Shown one piece after another: positions 7,353 through 16,763 of a stretch of DNA of 64,000 nt. Origin of the DNA: Mesorhizobium sp. Root554. Lineage in GTDB: Bacteria > Pseudomonadota > Alphaproteobacteria > Rhizobiales > Rhizobiaceae. Where the stretch lies: contig NZ_LMGA01000001.1 in assembly GCF_001427025.1 (NCBI RefSeq), positions 124,130 through 188,129 on the forward strand. Direction: 5' to 3'. The stretch's first letter is position 1; every line of letters begins with the position of its first letter. The notes under the pieces are model-generated. The model had not been told where the DNA came from. It saw nothing but the letters and a program-made list of their open reading frames with translations, and did not search any database. The translations under genes and the position numbers were made by a program.

Positions 7353-9887
7353 ATGGCTGGGCCCGCGCTTGAACAATATCGCGCCAAGCGCGATTTCTCG
7401 AAGACCAGGGAGCCGGCCGGCGAGGTTCCGCCGGCCAGGGCCCGCAAGGATGGCGGCGGCATCTTCGTCATCCACAAGCACGACGCCACCCGTCTGCACT
7501 ACGATCTGAGGCTCGAGCATGGCGGCGTGCTGTGGAGCTGGGCGGTGACGCGCGGCCCCAGCCTCGATCCATCGGAAAAGCGGCTGGCCGTCCATGTCGA
7601 GGACCACCCGATCGACTACGCGCCCTTCGAGGGCACCATTCCCAAGGGCGAGTATGGCGGCGGCACGGTCATCGTCTGGGACGAGGGCACGTGGATGCCC
7701 GATCACGATCCCGCCAAGGGGATGAAGAAGGGTCATATCGATTTCGAGCTGCACGGCCACAAGCTGGCCGGCAAATGGCATCTGGTGCGCCTGAAGCCGC
7801 GCCCCGGCGAGAAGAAGGACAACTGGCTGCTCATCAAGTCCGATGACGCGGCGGCACGCCCCGGCGAGGACATTCTCGCCGATGCCCCGCAGTCGGTGAA
7901 GACGGGCCTCACCATCGAGGATGTCGCGGCGGGCAAGGCCGCGAAAGGCGAAAAGCCAAAAGTGTGGCATTCCAACAAGCAGGCGACGGGCAAGGCAAAG
8001 CAAAAGGCCGCCGCGAAGCTGGATTTCATCGAACCGGCGCTGGCGACGCTGCAGCGTGAAGCGCCGGGCGGCAAGGAATGGCTGCATGAAGTCAAGTTCG
8101 ACGGCTACCGCATGCAGGCCCAGCTTGCCGGCACGGATGTGCGGCTCTTGACCCGCACCGGGCTCGACTGGACCGGGCGCTTCGAAGGCCCGATCACGGC
8201 GGCGCTCGGCGGCTTGAAATGCGGCGACGCCATCGTCGACGGTGAGATCGTCGTGCTGGCCGACAACGGCGTGTCGTCCTTTTCGCTTCTGCAGGCCGCC
8301 CTTTCCGCGAACACCACCGACCGCATGGTCTACTACGCCTTCGACCTGCTGCGCCTGAACGGCGAGGATCTGCGCAAGGAGCCGCTGACCGAGCGCAAGG
8401 CGATGCTGGAGCAACTGCTCGCCGGCCAGCCTGACGATTCGGCGCTGCGCTACAGCGACCATTTCACCGAGCCGGGCAGGATCATGCTCAAGCACGCCTG
8501 CCGCATGGGTCTGGAAGGCGTGGTTTCCAAGCGCGCCGACGCGCCTTACCGGTCCGGGCGCGGGCTTGCCTGGATCAAGTCGAAATGCACCCAGCGGCAG
8601 GAATTCGTCATCGGCGGCTATCTGCCCTCGGAAAAGACCGGACGCGGCTTGCGTTCATTGCTGGTCGGTTATCACGAGGGCGGCAAGCTGAAATATGCCG
8701 GCCGTGTCGGCACTGGCTTTACCGCGCGGGTCGCGGACGATCTCAAGAAAAAGCTGGACGCCATCAAGACGGCCAAATCGCCTTTCGACACCAAGGTGCC
8801 GGGCGCAAAAGGACTGGTGTGGGTCAAACCGGAACTTGTCGGCGAAGTGGAGTTTCGCAGCTGGACCAGCGACCGTATACTCCGCCACGCATCCTTCCAG
8901 GGATTGCGCGAGGACAAGCCGGCGGAGGAAGTCGTGCAGGAAAAGCCGAAAGCCGCGACCAGCAGCAGCGAAAACAAGGCCGCGAAAGCAACCGCCAAGC
9001 CGCCCGCGAAGGCAAAAAGCGCTTCGGCGATCGAGACCTCGGTGAAACTGTCGCATCCCGAAAAACTGCTCTGGCCTGATGAAAAGATATCGAAGCAGGC
9101 CCTGCTGGAACATTACGCGCTGGTCTGGCCGCGCATGAGGCAGTTCGTTATCGACAGGCCGCTGGCGCTGGTGCGCGCACCGGACGGCGTCGGCGGCCAG
9201 CAATTTTTCCAGAAGCATGCGTCGCCCGGCATGAACGAGGCAATCCTCCGCTCCAAGGACCCCGAGGACGGCGAGGAAATCCTCTACGTCAAGGATTTCG
9301 ACGGCATAGCTGCGCTGGTGCAGATGGGCGTGGTGGAAATCCACATCTGGGGCTGCAAGGTCGACGAGATCGACATGCCCGACCAGATCGTTTTCGATCT
9401 CGATCCCGATGAGGGCGTTGGGGTGGATAAGGTGCTGGCGGCTGCACTGGAAATCCGCGCCAAGCTGGAGGAACTGTCGCTGCCGACCTTCGTCAAGACC
9501 TCCGGCGGCAAGGGCTACCATGTCATGGTGCCGCTGAAGCCGGCGGCGAAATGGGACAAGGTCAAGGGCTTCGCCCACGATTTCGCCCGCGCCATGGAGC
9601 AGGAAGCGCCTGACCGCTACACCGCCACCCTGTCGAAGAAGGCGCGCACCGGCCGCATATTCATCGACTACCTGCGCAACGGCCGCGGCTCGACCACGGT
9701 CGCACCCTATTCCTCGCGTGCCAAGAAAGGCGCGACGGTGTCCATGCCGGTGACCTGGAAGGACATCGAGGACGGCCTGCCGCCCAACGCCTTTCCCATC
9801 GGCGACAAGACGACTCTTGCCCGCATCGAAGGCGACGATCCGTGGAAGGATTTTTTCAAGCGCGGCAAGGCGCTGAAGCTGGGGTAG
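7353..9887 (+). CDS. ligD: ATP-dependent DNA ligase D (phosphoesterase-ligase-polymerase)
   Basis: Multifunctional NHEJ repair enzyme of 844 residues. Domain order is 3'-phosphoesterase (about residues 20-190, HDATRLHYDLRLEH and DYAPFEGTIPKGEYGGG), ATP-dependent ligase (about 225-530, adenylation motif EVKFDGY with Lys248), then a primase-like polymerase (about 565-840, with the catalytic DLDPD at 682-686 and the SGGKGYHVMVPL stretch). The linker at about 535-565 is Ala/Lys-rich. This order is usual in rhizobia and Pseudomonas, while mycobacterial LigD has the polymerase first. All key motifs are present, so the enzyme looks intact. It would trim, fill in and seal ends held by Ku. Confidence 0.96.
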   Translation: MAGPALEQYRAKRDFSKTREPAGEVPPARARKDGGGIFVIHKHDATRLHYDLRLEHGGVLWSWAVTRGPSLDPSEKRLAVHVEDHPIDYAPFEGTIPKGEYGGGTVIVWDEGTWMPDHDPAKGMKKGHIDFELHGHKLAGKWHLVRLKPRPGEKKDNWLLIKSDDAAARPGEDILADAPQSVKTGLTIEDVAAGKAAKGEKPKVWHSNKQATGKAKQKAAAKLDFIEPALATLQREAPGGKEWLHEVKFDGYRMQAQLAGTDVRLLTRTGLDWTGRFEGPITAALGGLKCGDAIVDGEIVVLADNGVSSFSLLQAALSANTTDRMVYYAFDLLRLNGEDLRKEPLTERKAMLEQLLAGQPDDSALRYSDHFTEPGRIMLKHACRMGLEGVVSKRADAPYRSGRGLAWIKSKCTQRQEFVIGGYLPSEKTGRGLRSLLVGYHEGGKLKYAGRVGTGFTARVADDLKKKLDAIKTAKSPFDTKVPGAKGLVWVKPELVGEVEFRSWTSDRILRHASFQGLREDKPAEEVVQEKPKAATSSSENKAAKATAKPPAKAKSASAIETSVKLSHPEKLLWPDEKISKQALLEHYALVWPRMRQFVIDRPLALVRAPDGVGGQQFFQKHASPGMNEAILRSKDPEDGEEILYVKDFDGIAALVQMGVVEIHIWGCKVDEIDMPDQIVFDLDPDEGVGVDKVLAAALEIRAKLEELSLPTFVKTSGGKGYHVMVPLKPAAKWDKVKGFAHDFARAMEQEAPDRYTATLSKKARTGRIFIDYLRNGRGSTTVAPYSSRAKKGATVSMPVTWKDIEDGLPPNAFPIGDKTTLARIEGDDPWKDFFKRGKALKLG

Positions 9888-9908
9888 GTTTCGGTGGGGA
9901 AGGGTGCT

Positions 9909-10589
9909 TTAACCCAGAAACACCCGCGCGAATTCCTGCTTTCCCTTGGGTGAGAATGTCACAACGCGGCTATCCTTCTCGCGCCGCGCCCATTTCTCCG
10001 CCAGGATCTTGTCCAAAATGGCCGCGCCCAGCGTGCCGGCCAGATGCGAGCGGCGCACGCTCCAGTCGAGGCAATCTCGGCACACCGGCCGGCGTGATTT
10101 TCCAGGCACCTCGACATCGATGCCGATGGCCGCGAAGTGCGAGGCGCCGTCCTTGCCAAGCCTGATCTCCTTGCCGTCGCGCACCAGCAGCTTGCGGGCC
10201 AAAAAGCTGTCCAGCATCTTTACCGCGTGTTCACCGGCCAGGTGGTCGTAGCAGACGCGGGCTTCGCGCATCGTCGCTTCGCGCGGACCGGGGCGCACCC
10301 GCTGTGGCCCGAGCGTCGCGGCAACGCCCATGATCGCTTCCAACATCCCCGCCACCTGCGGGCCAGCCAGACGGTAGTAGCGGTGCCGGCCTTCGCTCGC
10401 CACGGACAGCAGTCCGCCCTCCAGCAGCTTGGTCAGGTGCGAACTCGCCGTCGGCAGGCCGATGCCGGCCTCCAGCGCCAACTCGCTGGCCGTCAAGGCT
10501 GTTCCCGTCATCAGGGCCGTCAGCATGTTGGCGCGCGCCGGGTCGCCGACCAGATTGGCGATGCGGGCGAGATCGGGTCCGTCTTTCAT
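9909..10589 (-). CDS. ArsR-family winged-helix transcriptional regulator
   Basis: A 226-residue repressor-type protein starting at the ATG at 10589 (MKDGPDLARIANLVGDPARANML). Residues 6-85 form the ArsR winged helix: the recognition region is LTASELALEAGIGLPTASSHLTKLLEGGLL and the wing is EGRHRYYRL. The long C-terminal part includes CRDCLDWSVRRSHLAGTLGAAIL, a CxxC plus His pattern that could bind metal or sense redox state, which is an inference. The gene is divergent from the DUF1127 gene with only 68 bases between them, so mutual regulation from that gap is plausible. Confidence 0.88.
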   Translation of the reverse strand: MKDGPDLARIANLVGDPARANMLTALMTGTALTASELALEAGIGLPTASSHLTKLLEGGLLSVASEGRHRYYRLAGPQVAGMLEAIMGVAATLGPQRVRPGPREATMREARVCYDHLAGEHAVKMLDSFLARKLLVRDGKEIRLGKDGASHFAAIGIDVEVPGKSRRPVCRDCLDWSVRRSHLAGTLGAAILDKILAEKWARREKDSRVVTFSPKGKQEFARVFLG

Positions 10590-10609
10590 TGTTCGACCTC
10601 CATCGAAGC

Positions 10610-10645
10610 ATTGTCGGCAGAGAACCACTATTCTCCGGCGCAATC
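10610..10645. promoter_or_regulatory. Candidate ArsR operator (imperfect inverted repeat)
   Basis: Between arsR and the DUF1127 gene, GAGAA (10620-10624) and TTCTC (10631-10635) form a short dyad. It is flanked further out by ATTG and CAAT elements, giving a loose longer palindrome. Position in the divergent gap fits an operator, but the repeat is weak. Confidence 0.3.
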
Positions 10646-10657
10646 AAGGAGGCAGTC

Positions 10658-10873
10658 ATGACCCAATTTCAACGGGCCCGGCCGGAACCGGCCGCGCTCC
10701 GGCGTTTCCCCCGTTTCAGCCTGCGTGGTTTCTTCGTCCGGCTGATGCGTGCCTATGACCGCCATTTGCAGCGGCTCGACCTGGCCGAACTGGACGACCA
10801 CAGGCTGCAGGACCTTGGCCTGACGCGGGAGGAGGTTCGCCGCGAATGCGCCAGGTCGTTCTGGCGGCTGTGA
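10658..10873 (+). CDS. DUF1127 (YjiS-like) small protein
   Basis: A 71-residue basic protein with the DUF1127 core RLDLAELDDHRLQDLGLTREEVRREC in its second half. The ATG at 10658 follows AAGGAGG by 6 bases and is preferred over an upstream in-frame start at 10589. Small DUF1127 proteins in rhizobia and Agrobacterium have been linked to RNA and phosphate/carbon metabolism control. The exact role of this one is unknown. It is divergent from the ArsR-type gene. Confidence 0.85.
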   Translation: MTQFQRARPEPAALRRFPRFSLRGFFVRLMRAYDRHLQRLDLAELDDHRLQDLGLTREEVRRECARSFWRL

Positions 10874-10877
10874 GTGT

Positions 10878-11861
10878 TCACGCGCTGCCGATCAGCACAC
10901 CTGCCGCGAACACCAGCGCGCCGCCCAGCACCACCTGGAAGGCCGCGCGCAGGAACGGCGTTTCCATGTAGCGGTTCTGGATGAAGGCGATCGCCCACAA
11001 TTCGATGAACACGACGACAGCCGCCACGCCCGTCGCTGTCCAGAAATGCGGGATCAGATAGGGCAGGGTGTGCCCCAGCCCGCCCAGCGCCGTCATCAGG
11101 CCGACGGTGATGCCGCGCTTGATCGGCGAGCCGCGACCAGACAGCTTGCCGTCATCCGAGGCGACTTCCGTGAATCCCATCGAGATGCCGGCGCCGATGG
11201 AGGCCGACAGGCCGACGAGGAAGGTCTGCCAGGTGTTCTGCGTGGCGAAGGCGGCGGCGAAGATCGGCGCCAGCGTCGACACCGAGCCGTCCATCAGGCC
11301 GGCGAGCCCCGGCTGCACATAGGTGAGGATGAACTGCCGCCGTTCGGCCGCTTGCTCTTCACCCTTCACCTTGCCGGGCACGTGCGTCATCTCGAGCCGT
11401 TGGGCCAGCGATTCATGGCTTTGTTCCGCGGCCGCCAGCATACCGAGCAGCTTGCGCGTCTGCGCGTCGGCGGTGCGTTTGGCTGCTTCGACATAGAAGC
11501 GGTAGGCCTGCTGCTCCATCTCCTCGGCCTGCCCGCGCACCTTGTCGATGCCGAGCGGCCGCACCAGCCAGTCGGGCTTGCGCTGATAATAGCCGCGCAC
11601 ATGCTCGCGGCGGATCAGCGGAATGCGTTCGCCGAAACGCTTGCGGTGCATGTCGATCAGCGCGTCGCGGTGGCCGTCCTCCTCTTTCGCCATGCCGTCG
11701 AATACTTTCGCCGACTGCGGAAACGTCTCGCGCAAGCCGTCGGCGTAGGAACGATAGATGCGGGCGTCGTCTTCCTCGGAGGAAATGGCAAGCGCCAGAA
11801 CTTCCTGTTCCGAGAGCGAATCGAAGGCGCGGCGGCCGAAGCCGAAAACACGGGAAAGCAT
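10878..11861 (-). CDS. mbfA: Iron exporter MbfA (ferritin-like + VIT1-like membrane domain)
   Basis: Membrane-bound ferritin-type iron exporter of 327 residues. The cytoplasmic N-terminal ferritin-like domain (about 15-165) contains the Glu/His metal ligands in EEDDARIYRSYAD and KEEDGHRDALIDMHRKRFGE and a later EQSHESLAQRLE. The C-terminal part (about 180-327) is a VIT1/CCC1-like domain with about five membrane spans, beginning PGLAGLMDGSVSTLAPIFAAAFA. In Bradyrhizobium and Agrobacterium, MbfA removes iron and protects against iron and peroxide stress, and Irr represses it. Here a perfect ICE palindrome lies 14 bases before the ATG, so the same control is predicted. Confidence 0.93.
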   Translation of the reverse strand: MLSRVFGFGRRAFDSLSEQEVLALAISSEEDDARIYRSYADGLRETFPQSAKVFDGMAKEEDGHRDALIDMHRKRFGERIPLIRREHVRGYYQRKPDWLVRPLGIDKVRGQAEEMEQQAYRFYVEAAKRTADAQTRKLLGMLAAAEQSHESLAQRLEMTHVPGKVKGEEQAAERRQFILTYVQPGLAGLMDGSVSTLAPIFAAAFATQNTWQTFLVGLSASIGAGISMGFTEVASDDGKLSGRGSPIKRGITVGLMTALGGLGHTLPYLIPHFWTATGVAAVVVFIELWAIAFIQNRYMETPFLRAAFQVVLGGALVFAAGVLIGSA

Positions 11862-11874
11862 GATTGGCGTTCTC

Positions 11875-11897
11875 TAGTTTAGAATGATTCTAAACTA
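11875..11897. promoter_or_regulatory. ICE box (Irr operator) of mbfA
   Basis: A perfect 23-bp palindrome with arms TAGTTTAGAA and TTCTAAACTA around the spacer TGA. It contains the rhizobial iron-control element pattern TTTAGAA-N3-TTCTAAA recognised by Irr. It lies 14 bases upstream of mbfA, where binding would block transcription under low iron. Confidence 0.8.
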
Positions 11898-12028
11898 CGC
11901 GTCCTGATGTACGGGGTCAATTGCCTGCCGAACGACAGTACGAAAATTTTGTTCCGGCTTTGCCTTCTGCCGTCTTTTTATCAGCGAACGTTCGCCTATA
12001 TGATGGAGGCCTGAACAAGGGAACCCGC

Positions 12029-12397
12029 ATGTCCGAAAAGCAGCATCCGAAGCACGCCGACAATTCACATAGCCACTCCGCGGATGGCGCATCGCCGAAA
12101 TCCTTCGATCCGAAGCCCGTTCTGGAATTGATCGCCTCCATCGAGGCCGACTTGCAGCGCCTCAAGGGCATGGTGGAACAGCAGGCCGAGAAATTCGATC
12201 CGGCCAATCCGCACAACAAGACCAGGGATGGAAAGCTGTCGCAGGAGGGAGTCGAATGCTGCTATCGACTCTTCGATGAAGGCAAGTCGCGCTATACGGT
12301 CGCGCAGCAGATGAAGATATCGTTTGCCGCCGCCACGCACCGCTTCAATGCCTGGCGCAAGGCAGGCGGAGCCAAGCGGCCTACGCTTCTCGGATAG
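12029..12397 (+). CDS. Hypothetical protein with possible helix-turn-helix C-terminus
   Basis: A 122-residue protein starting MSEKQHPKHADNSHSH; AAGGGAA precedes the ATG. The N-terminus is His/Ser-rich and probably disordered. Residues about 35-65 (VLELIASIEADLQRLKGMVEQQAEKF) look coiled-coil. The end (GKSRYTVAQQMKISFAAATHRFNAWRKAGG) resembles a helix-turn-helix, so DNA binding is possible. I do not recognise a named family. The gene ends at a strong bidirectional terminator shared with the convergent secreted-protein gene. Confidence 0.65.
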   Translation: MSEKQHPKHADNSHSHSADGASPKSFDPKPVLELIASIEADLQRLKGMVEQQAEKFDPANPHNKTRDGKLSQEGVECCYRLFDEGKSRYTVAQQMKISFAAATHRFNAWRKAGGAKRPTLLG

Positions 12398-12404
12398 CAC
12401 ACGC

Positions 12405-12438
12405 AAAAAAGCCTCCGGAGCGATCCGGAGGCTTTTTC
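12405..12438. terminator. Bidirectional intrinsic terminator
   Basis: Hairpin with stem GCCTCCGGA / TCCGGAGGC and a GCGA tetraloop, flanked by six A bases on the left and five T bases on the right. It sits between convergent genes and can stop transcription from both sides. Confidence 0.9.
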
Positions 12439-12454
12439 ATTTCGGAAAGCTCGA

Positions 12455-12829
12455 TCAGCCGATGATCGGGCAGCTGCGGTCGCGGCGCGAGAAGCTCACC
12501 TCGACGCGGTCGCCCCGGCGTATGCCGCGAACCTCGATGCTGCGGCGGCCGACATCGACGACGCGGGCGCGCCGGATGCCCATGCGGGACGCCTTCATCA
12601 GCGCGCGGTCCGTCGTGCATTCGCTGCGCCTGAAATCGTCGTCGTCGTGGCGACGATCACGGCGCCAGTCGCGTTCGCCGCGGCAGCGCTCGTAGCGCGG
12701 GTTGCAGTCCCGGTCCACCGTCACGCCGCCGGGACCGATCTGGATGTCGACGCCCTGTGCGGACGCGCCGGAAAATGAAATGCCCGCCAAAGCGGTCGCC
12801 AAAGCTAGAATCTTACACATGTTGCGCAT
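12455..12829 (-). CDS. Small secreted hypothetical protein
   Basis: A 124-residue protein from the ATG at 12829, with AGAGGAGA in the leader. Residues 1-25 form a signal peptide (MRNMCKILALATALAGISFSGASA). The mature part is charged, with an Arg/Asp-rich stretch (RDWRRDRRHDDDD), then a small basic domain (RMGIRRARVVDVGRRSIEVRG) and four Cys overall in mature and signal regions. The DRDCNPRYERCRGERDW block may hold a disulfide. No function is assigned. An EcfG-like promoter lies about 30-50 bases upstream. Confidence 0.7.
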   Translation of the reverse strand: MRNMCKILALATALAGISFSGASAQGVDIQIGPGGVTVDRDCNPRYERCRGERDWRRDRRHDDDDFRRSECTTDRALMKASRMGIRRARVVDVGRRSIEVRGIRRGDRVEVSFSRRDRSCPIIG

Positions 12830-12856
12830 TGGTGATGTCTCCTCTTTCCCGCTCAC

Positions 12857-12882
12857 AACGCCAGTGAGCGGCGAATTGTTTC
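12857..12882 (-). promoter_or_regulatory. EcfG-like promoter of the small secreted protein gene
   Basis: Read on the minus strand, GAAAC (12882-12878) and CGTT (12860-12857) are 17 bases apart. This is one mismatch from the EcfG consensus. Transcription would begin about 20 bases before the start codon. Confidence 0.45.
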
Positions 12883-12990
12883 AAATCAGTTTTCGCCTTA
12901 TGCGCGAAATAGTTGGTGATGCACTGGGGTCGAAACAGCCGGAGCCCGCGCGGCGCACCGCACGGGCTCCTTCAGGTGCTCTGTCTAGGC

Positions 12991-13320
12991 TCAATCCAGA
13001 ACCCGGATGATGCGGCGCGTACCGGGATCGACGATCACGGTGCGGTTGTCGACGACCACATATTCATATTGCATGTCCGGTGCCTCGATGGCGTGAAGTT
13101 CGACCGTTTCAGGCACTGTCGAACCGATATTCAGTTCCACGCCGGGGATGGCGATCGACGCCAGCGGCTTCTTCTTCACATACTCGCGGATAACGGTTTC
13201 CTGCTGCGGCTGGATGATGATCTGTTCCTGCGGCTGGACGACAACGTCCTGTGCCGTAGCCAGACCGGCGCCGGACAGAAGAGCAAGCCCGGCAATCGCA
13301 GCGGTGATGTTCGTTTTCAT
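12991..13320 (-). CDS. DUF1236-type secreted protein
   Basis: A 109-residue exported protein with a clear signal peptide (MKTNITAAIAGLALLSGAGLATA). A Gln-rich segment (VVVQPQEQIIIQPQQ) is followed by the DUF1236-like module: REYVKKKPLASIAIPG, then VPETVELHAI and the closing YVVVDNRTVIVDPGTRRIIRVLD. This family is common and of unknown function in Rhizobiales envelopes. AGGAGG stands just before the ATG. It is probably monocistronic; a possible EcfG-like promoter lies about 130 bases upstream. Confidence 0.85.
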   Translation of the reverse strand: MKTNITAAIAGLALLSGAGLATAQDVVVQPQEQIIIQPQQETVIREYVKKKPLASIAIPGVELNIGSTVPETVELHAIEAPDMQYEYVVVDNRTVIVDPGTRRIIRVLD

Positions 13321-13448
13321 GGTAACCTCCTGTTATGCCCCTTCACGGCCCTTGGCGTCGTATAACGAACGCCAGCATGAAAAGCTGCCAAGAGGGCAGC
13401 CGAGGAACTGGCCGTTCGACATGCGAGGCGTGGTGCCTCGGGTCCGAA

Positions 13449-13474
13449 AACCGCCCAGGAGTGCAGCCCGTTCC
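13449..13474 (-). promoter_or_regulatory. Possible EcfG-like promoter upstream of the DUF1236 gene
   Basis: On the minus strand, GGAAC (13474-13470) and GGTT (13452-13449) are 17 bases apart. The -35 element is exact and the -10 differs in its first base. The distance to the start codon (about 130 bases) is long, so the assignment is weak. Confidence 0.3.
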
Positions 13475-13538
13475 CTCACATAATGTAACGACGCTTCATG
13501 CTGGCTGGCTGTAGACGGCCAAGCGGTGCGGTTTTCGG

Positions 13539-14675
13539 TCAGTCCAGCGTTCGCCGGAAGCGCACCAGCGCCGCCAGCGCGAATGCCACGACGAACACCG
13601 TCAGCCAGCCGATCTCGGATGCCACGGCGGGCAGTTCGGCGCCCTTCAGCATCACCGCGCGGATGACCCGCAGGAAATGCGTCAGCGGCAGCACCTCGCC
13701 GATCCACTGCGCCCATTGCGGCATGCCGCGATAGGGGAACATGAAGCCGGACAGAAGGATCGAAGGCAGGAAGAAGAAGAAGGTAAGCTGCATTGCCTGC
13801 ATCTGCGTACGCGATACGGTCGAGATCGTGTAGCCCAGCAGCACCAGCCCCAGCACGAAAACGAGAATGCCGGAGAGCAGCAGCGGCAAGCTTCCGACAA
13901 AGGGCACATGGAACAGGAATTTGGCTGCGAACAGCACCACCACGACCTGCACCGCGCCGACGGCGGCATAGGGCAGCACCTTGCCGAGCATGATCTCTAC
14001 CGGGCTGGCGGGCATCGCCAGCAGATTCTCCATCGTGCCGCGCTCGGTCTCGCGCGTCAGCGCCACCGCCGTCATCATCACCATCGTCATCTGCAGGATG
14101 ACGCCCAGCAGGCCCGGGACGATGTTGTATTGCGAGACCCCCTCGGGGTTGTAGCGCCGGTGGACGACCACTTCGAGCTGGCTATGGGCGGTTTCAGCGG
14201 CGGTTTCCTGCATCCCCCGCGCCCGCAGCAAGGCCTGGTTGGCGATGGTGCCGAGCGTCGAGATGGCGCCGCTGGCGACCGATGGGTCGGTTGCGTCGGC
14301 CTCGATGAGGATTTGCGGCGCGTCGCCGCGCTCGACCCGCGTGGCGAAATCGGCGGGGATGGTGACGACGAAGGCGACGTCGCCGCTGGCCATCAGCAGC
14401 TCCGCTTCAGCCTCGCTTTCGACAATGTGGTCGAAGCGGTAATAGTTGGTGTTCTCCAGCGCCGAGACCATGGCGCGCGTATACTGGTCGTTGCTCATCG
14501 CCAGCAGCGCCGCCGGCAGGCTTTTTGGGTCGTTGTTGATGGCGAAGCCGAACAGCACCAGCAGCATCAGCGGCACGCCCAGCATCATCGCGAAGGTGAC
14601 GCGGTCGCGCCGCATCTGGATGAATTCCTTGATCAGCAGCGCACCGAGCCGGGCAGGGGAGAGGACGGTGTTCAT
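13539..14675 (-). CDS. ABC-2 type transporter permease (YbhS/YbhR-like)
   Basis: Inner-membrane permease of 378 residues. One N-terminal span (about 25-45) is followed by a large periplasmic domain (about 50-180), then five spans, as in the YbhS/YbhR/YhhJ branch of ABC-2 exporters. The ETERGTMENLLAMPASPVEIMLGKVLPY signature and the PYRGMPQWAQWIGEVLPLTHFLRVIRAVMLKG stretch are typical. It is the last gene of the tetR-hlyD-ATPase-permease operon. E. coli YbhFSR has two different permeases. Only one is found here, so a homodimer is likely. Substrate unknown, probably drugs or hydrophobic cations. Confidence 0.9.
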   Translation of the reverse strand: MNTVLSPARLGALLIKEFIQMRRDRVTFAMMLGVPLMLLVLFGFAINNDPKSLPAALLAMSNDQYTRAMVSALENTNYYRFDHIVESEAEAELLMASGDVAFVVTIPADFATRVERGDAPQILIEADATDPSVASGAISTLGTIANQALLRARGMQETAAETAHSQLEVVVHRRYNPEGVSQYNIVPGLLGVILQMTMVMMTAVALTRETERGTMENLLAMPASPVEIMLGKVLPYAAVGAVQVVVVLFAAKFLFHVPFVGSLPLLLSGILVFVLGLVLLGYTISTVSRTQMQAMQLTFFFFLPSILLSGFMFPYRGMPQWAQWIGEVLPLTHFLRVIRAVMLKGAELPAVASEIGWLTVFVVAFALAALVRFRRTLD

Positions 14676-14736
14676 GAGCGCAACGCTCCAAGGGGGAGCG
14701 TAAGCGCCGCGCCTCTCGACGGTTGCAGAAGAAGTT

Positions 14737-15657
14737 TCATCCCATGTTGTCCTTCGATCCCGACATGAACTGGATGAACACGTCCTCGAGGCTGGTTTCG
14801 CCGGGCCTGACCGTCACGCCCTCGAATTCCGTCTCGACGTCCTTCAGCGCGGCTTGCAGCGCCGTCTTGTCGGAGCCGACCACATGCAGCGTCGCGCCAA
14901 ACGGCGCCACCTGCTCGACGCCGGGCTTGTCCTTCAGCGCCGCCGCGGCCCTGTCCAGGTTCGGACCTTGCAGCACGAAGGTGGTGAGTCCCGCATTCTT
15001 CACCACCTCTTCCACCGTTCCCGTCGCCAGCATCTTGCCGTAGGAAATGTAGCTGATGCGGTGGCAACGCTCGGCTTCATCCATGTAGTGGGTGGAGACC
15101 AGAACGGTGAGCCCGCCATGCGCCAGCCGGTGAATTTCATCCCAGAACTCGCGTCGCGCCTTGGGATCGACGCCGGCCGTCGGCTCGTCGAGCAGGAGTA
15201 GCTTCGGCTTGTGCATGATGCAGGCCGCCAGCGCCAGCCGCTGCTTCCAGCCGCCGGAAAGCGTGCCGGCAAGCTGGTCCTTGCGCGAGGTAAGGCCGAG
15301 ATCGTCCAGCGTGTCGGCGACATAGCTAGCCACCGGTTTCAGCTCATAGAGCCGCGCCACGAATTCGAGGTTTTCCTCGATGGTGAGGTCCTCATAGAAG
15401 GAGAAGCGCTGCGTCATGTAGCCGACCTCGCGCTTGATCTTCAGGCTGTCGGTGCGGATGTCGAAGCCGAGCACCGTGCCTTCGCCCTCGTCGGGCGTCA
15501 GGAGCCCGCACATGATGCGGATCGTCGTCGTCTTGCCGGAGCCGTTCGGACCGAGGAAGCCGACGATTTCCCCCTCCGCCACCGTCATGGTGACATGGTC
15601 GACGACAGTCTTATCGCCGAAGCGCTTGGTGAGGTCGCGGACGTCGATGACGTTCAT
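14737..15657 (-). CDS. ABC transporter ATP-binding protein (YbhF-like, single cassette)
   Basis: Cytoplasmic ATPase of 306 residues, read from the ATG at 15657 ([19 protein letters not shown]). Walker A is GPNGSGKTT at about residues 37-45, the signature is [12 protein letters not shown], and Walker B is [12 protein letters not shown], with the switch His in [14 protein letters not shown]. The C-terminal 80 residues form a DrrA-type regulatory domain. E. coli YbhF has two cassettes; this protein has one. The gene follows hlyD on the same strand after a 155-base gap filled with heptamer repeats. Confidence 0.93.
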   Translation of the reverse strand: MNVIDVRDLTKRFGDKTVVDHVTMTVAEGEIVGFLGPNGSGKTTTIRIMCGLLTPDEGEGTVLGFDIRTDSLKIKREVGYMTQRFSFYEDLTIEENLEFVARLYELKPVASYVADTLDDLGLTSRKDQLAGTLSGGWKQRLALAACIMHKPKLLLLDEPTAGVDPKARREFWDEIHRLAHGGLTVLVSTHYMDEAERCHRISYISYGKMLATGTVEEVVKNAGLTTFVLQGPNLDRAAAALKDKPGVEQVAPFGATLHVVGSDKTALQAALKDVETEFEGVTVRPGETSLEDVFIQFMSGSKDNMG

Positions 15658-15664
15658 GAGGGGC

Positions 15665-15692
15665 GGCAGTCGGCAGTCGACAGTCGGCAATC
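15665..15692. repeat. Four degenerate heptamer units (GGCAGTC type)
   Basis: Four consecutive 7-base units: GGCAGTC, GGCAGTC, GACAGTC, GGCAATC. They lie just upstream of the ABC ATPase start codon. The unit is nearly the reverse complement of the TACTGCC array at 15765-15820, so the two arrays can pair. Confidence 0.8.
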
Positions 15693-15762
15693 GGACCAAA
15701 GACGCCGGTAGCCTATTATGGAAGTTCCGAAAGTTGACATGTCTTGCACCTGCCGCACGGTT

Positions 15763-16759
<997 letters not shown>

Positions 16760-16763
<4 letters not shown>

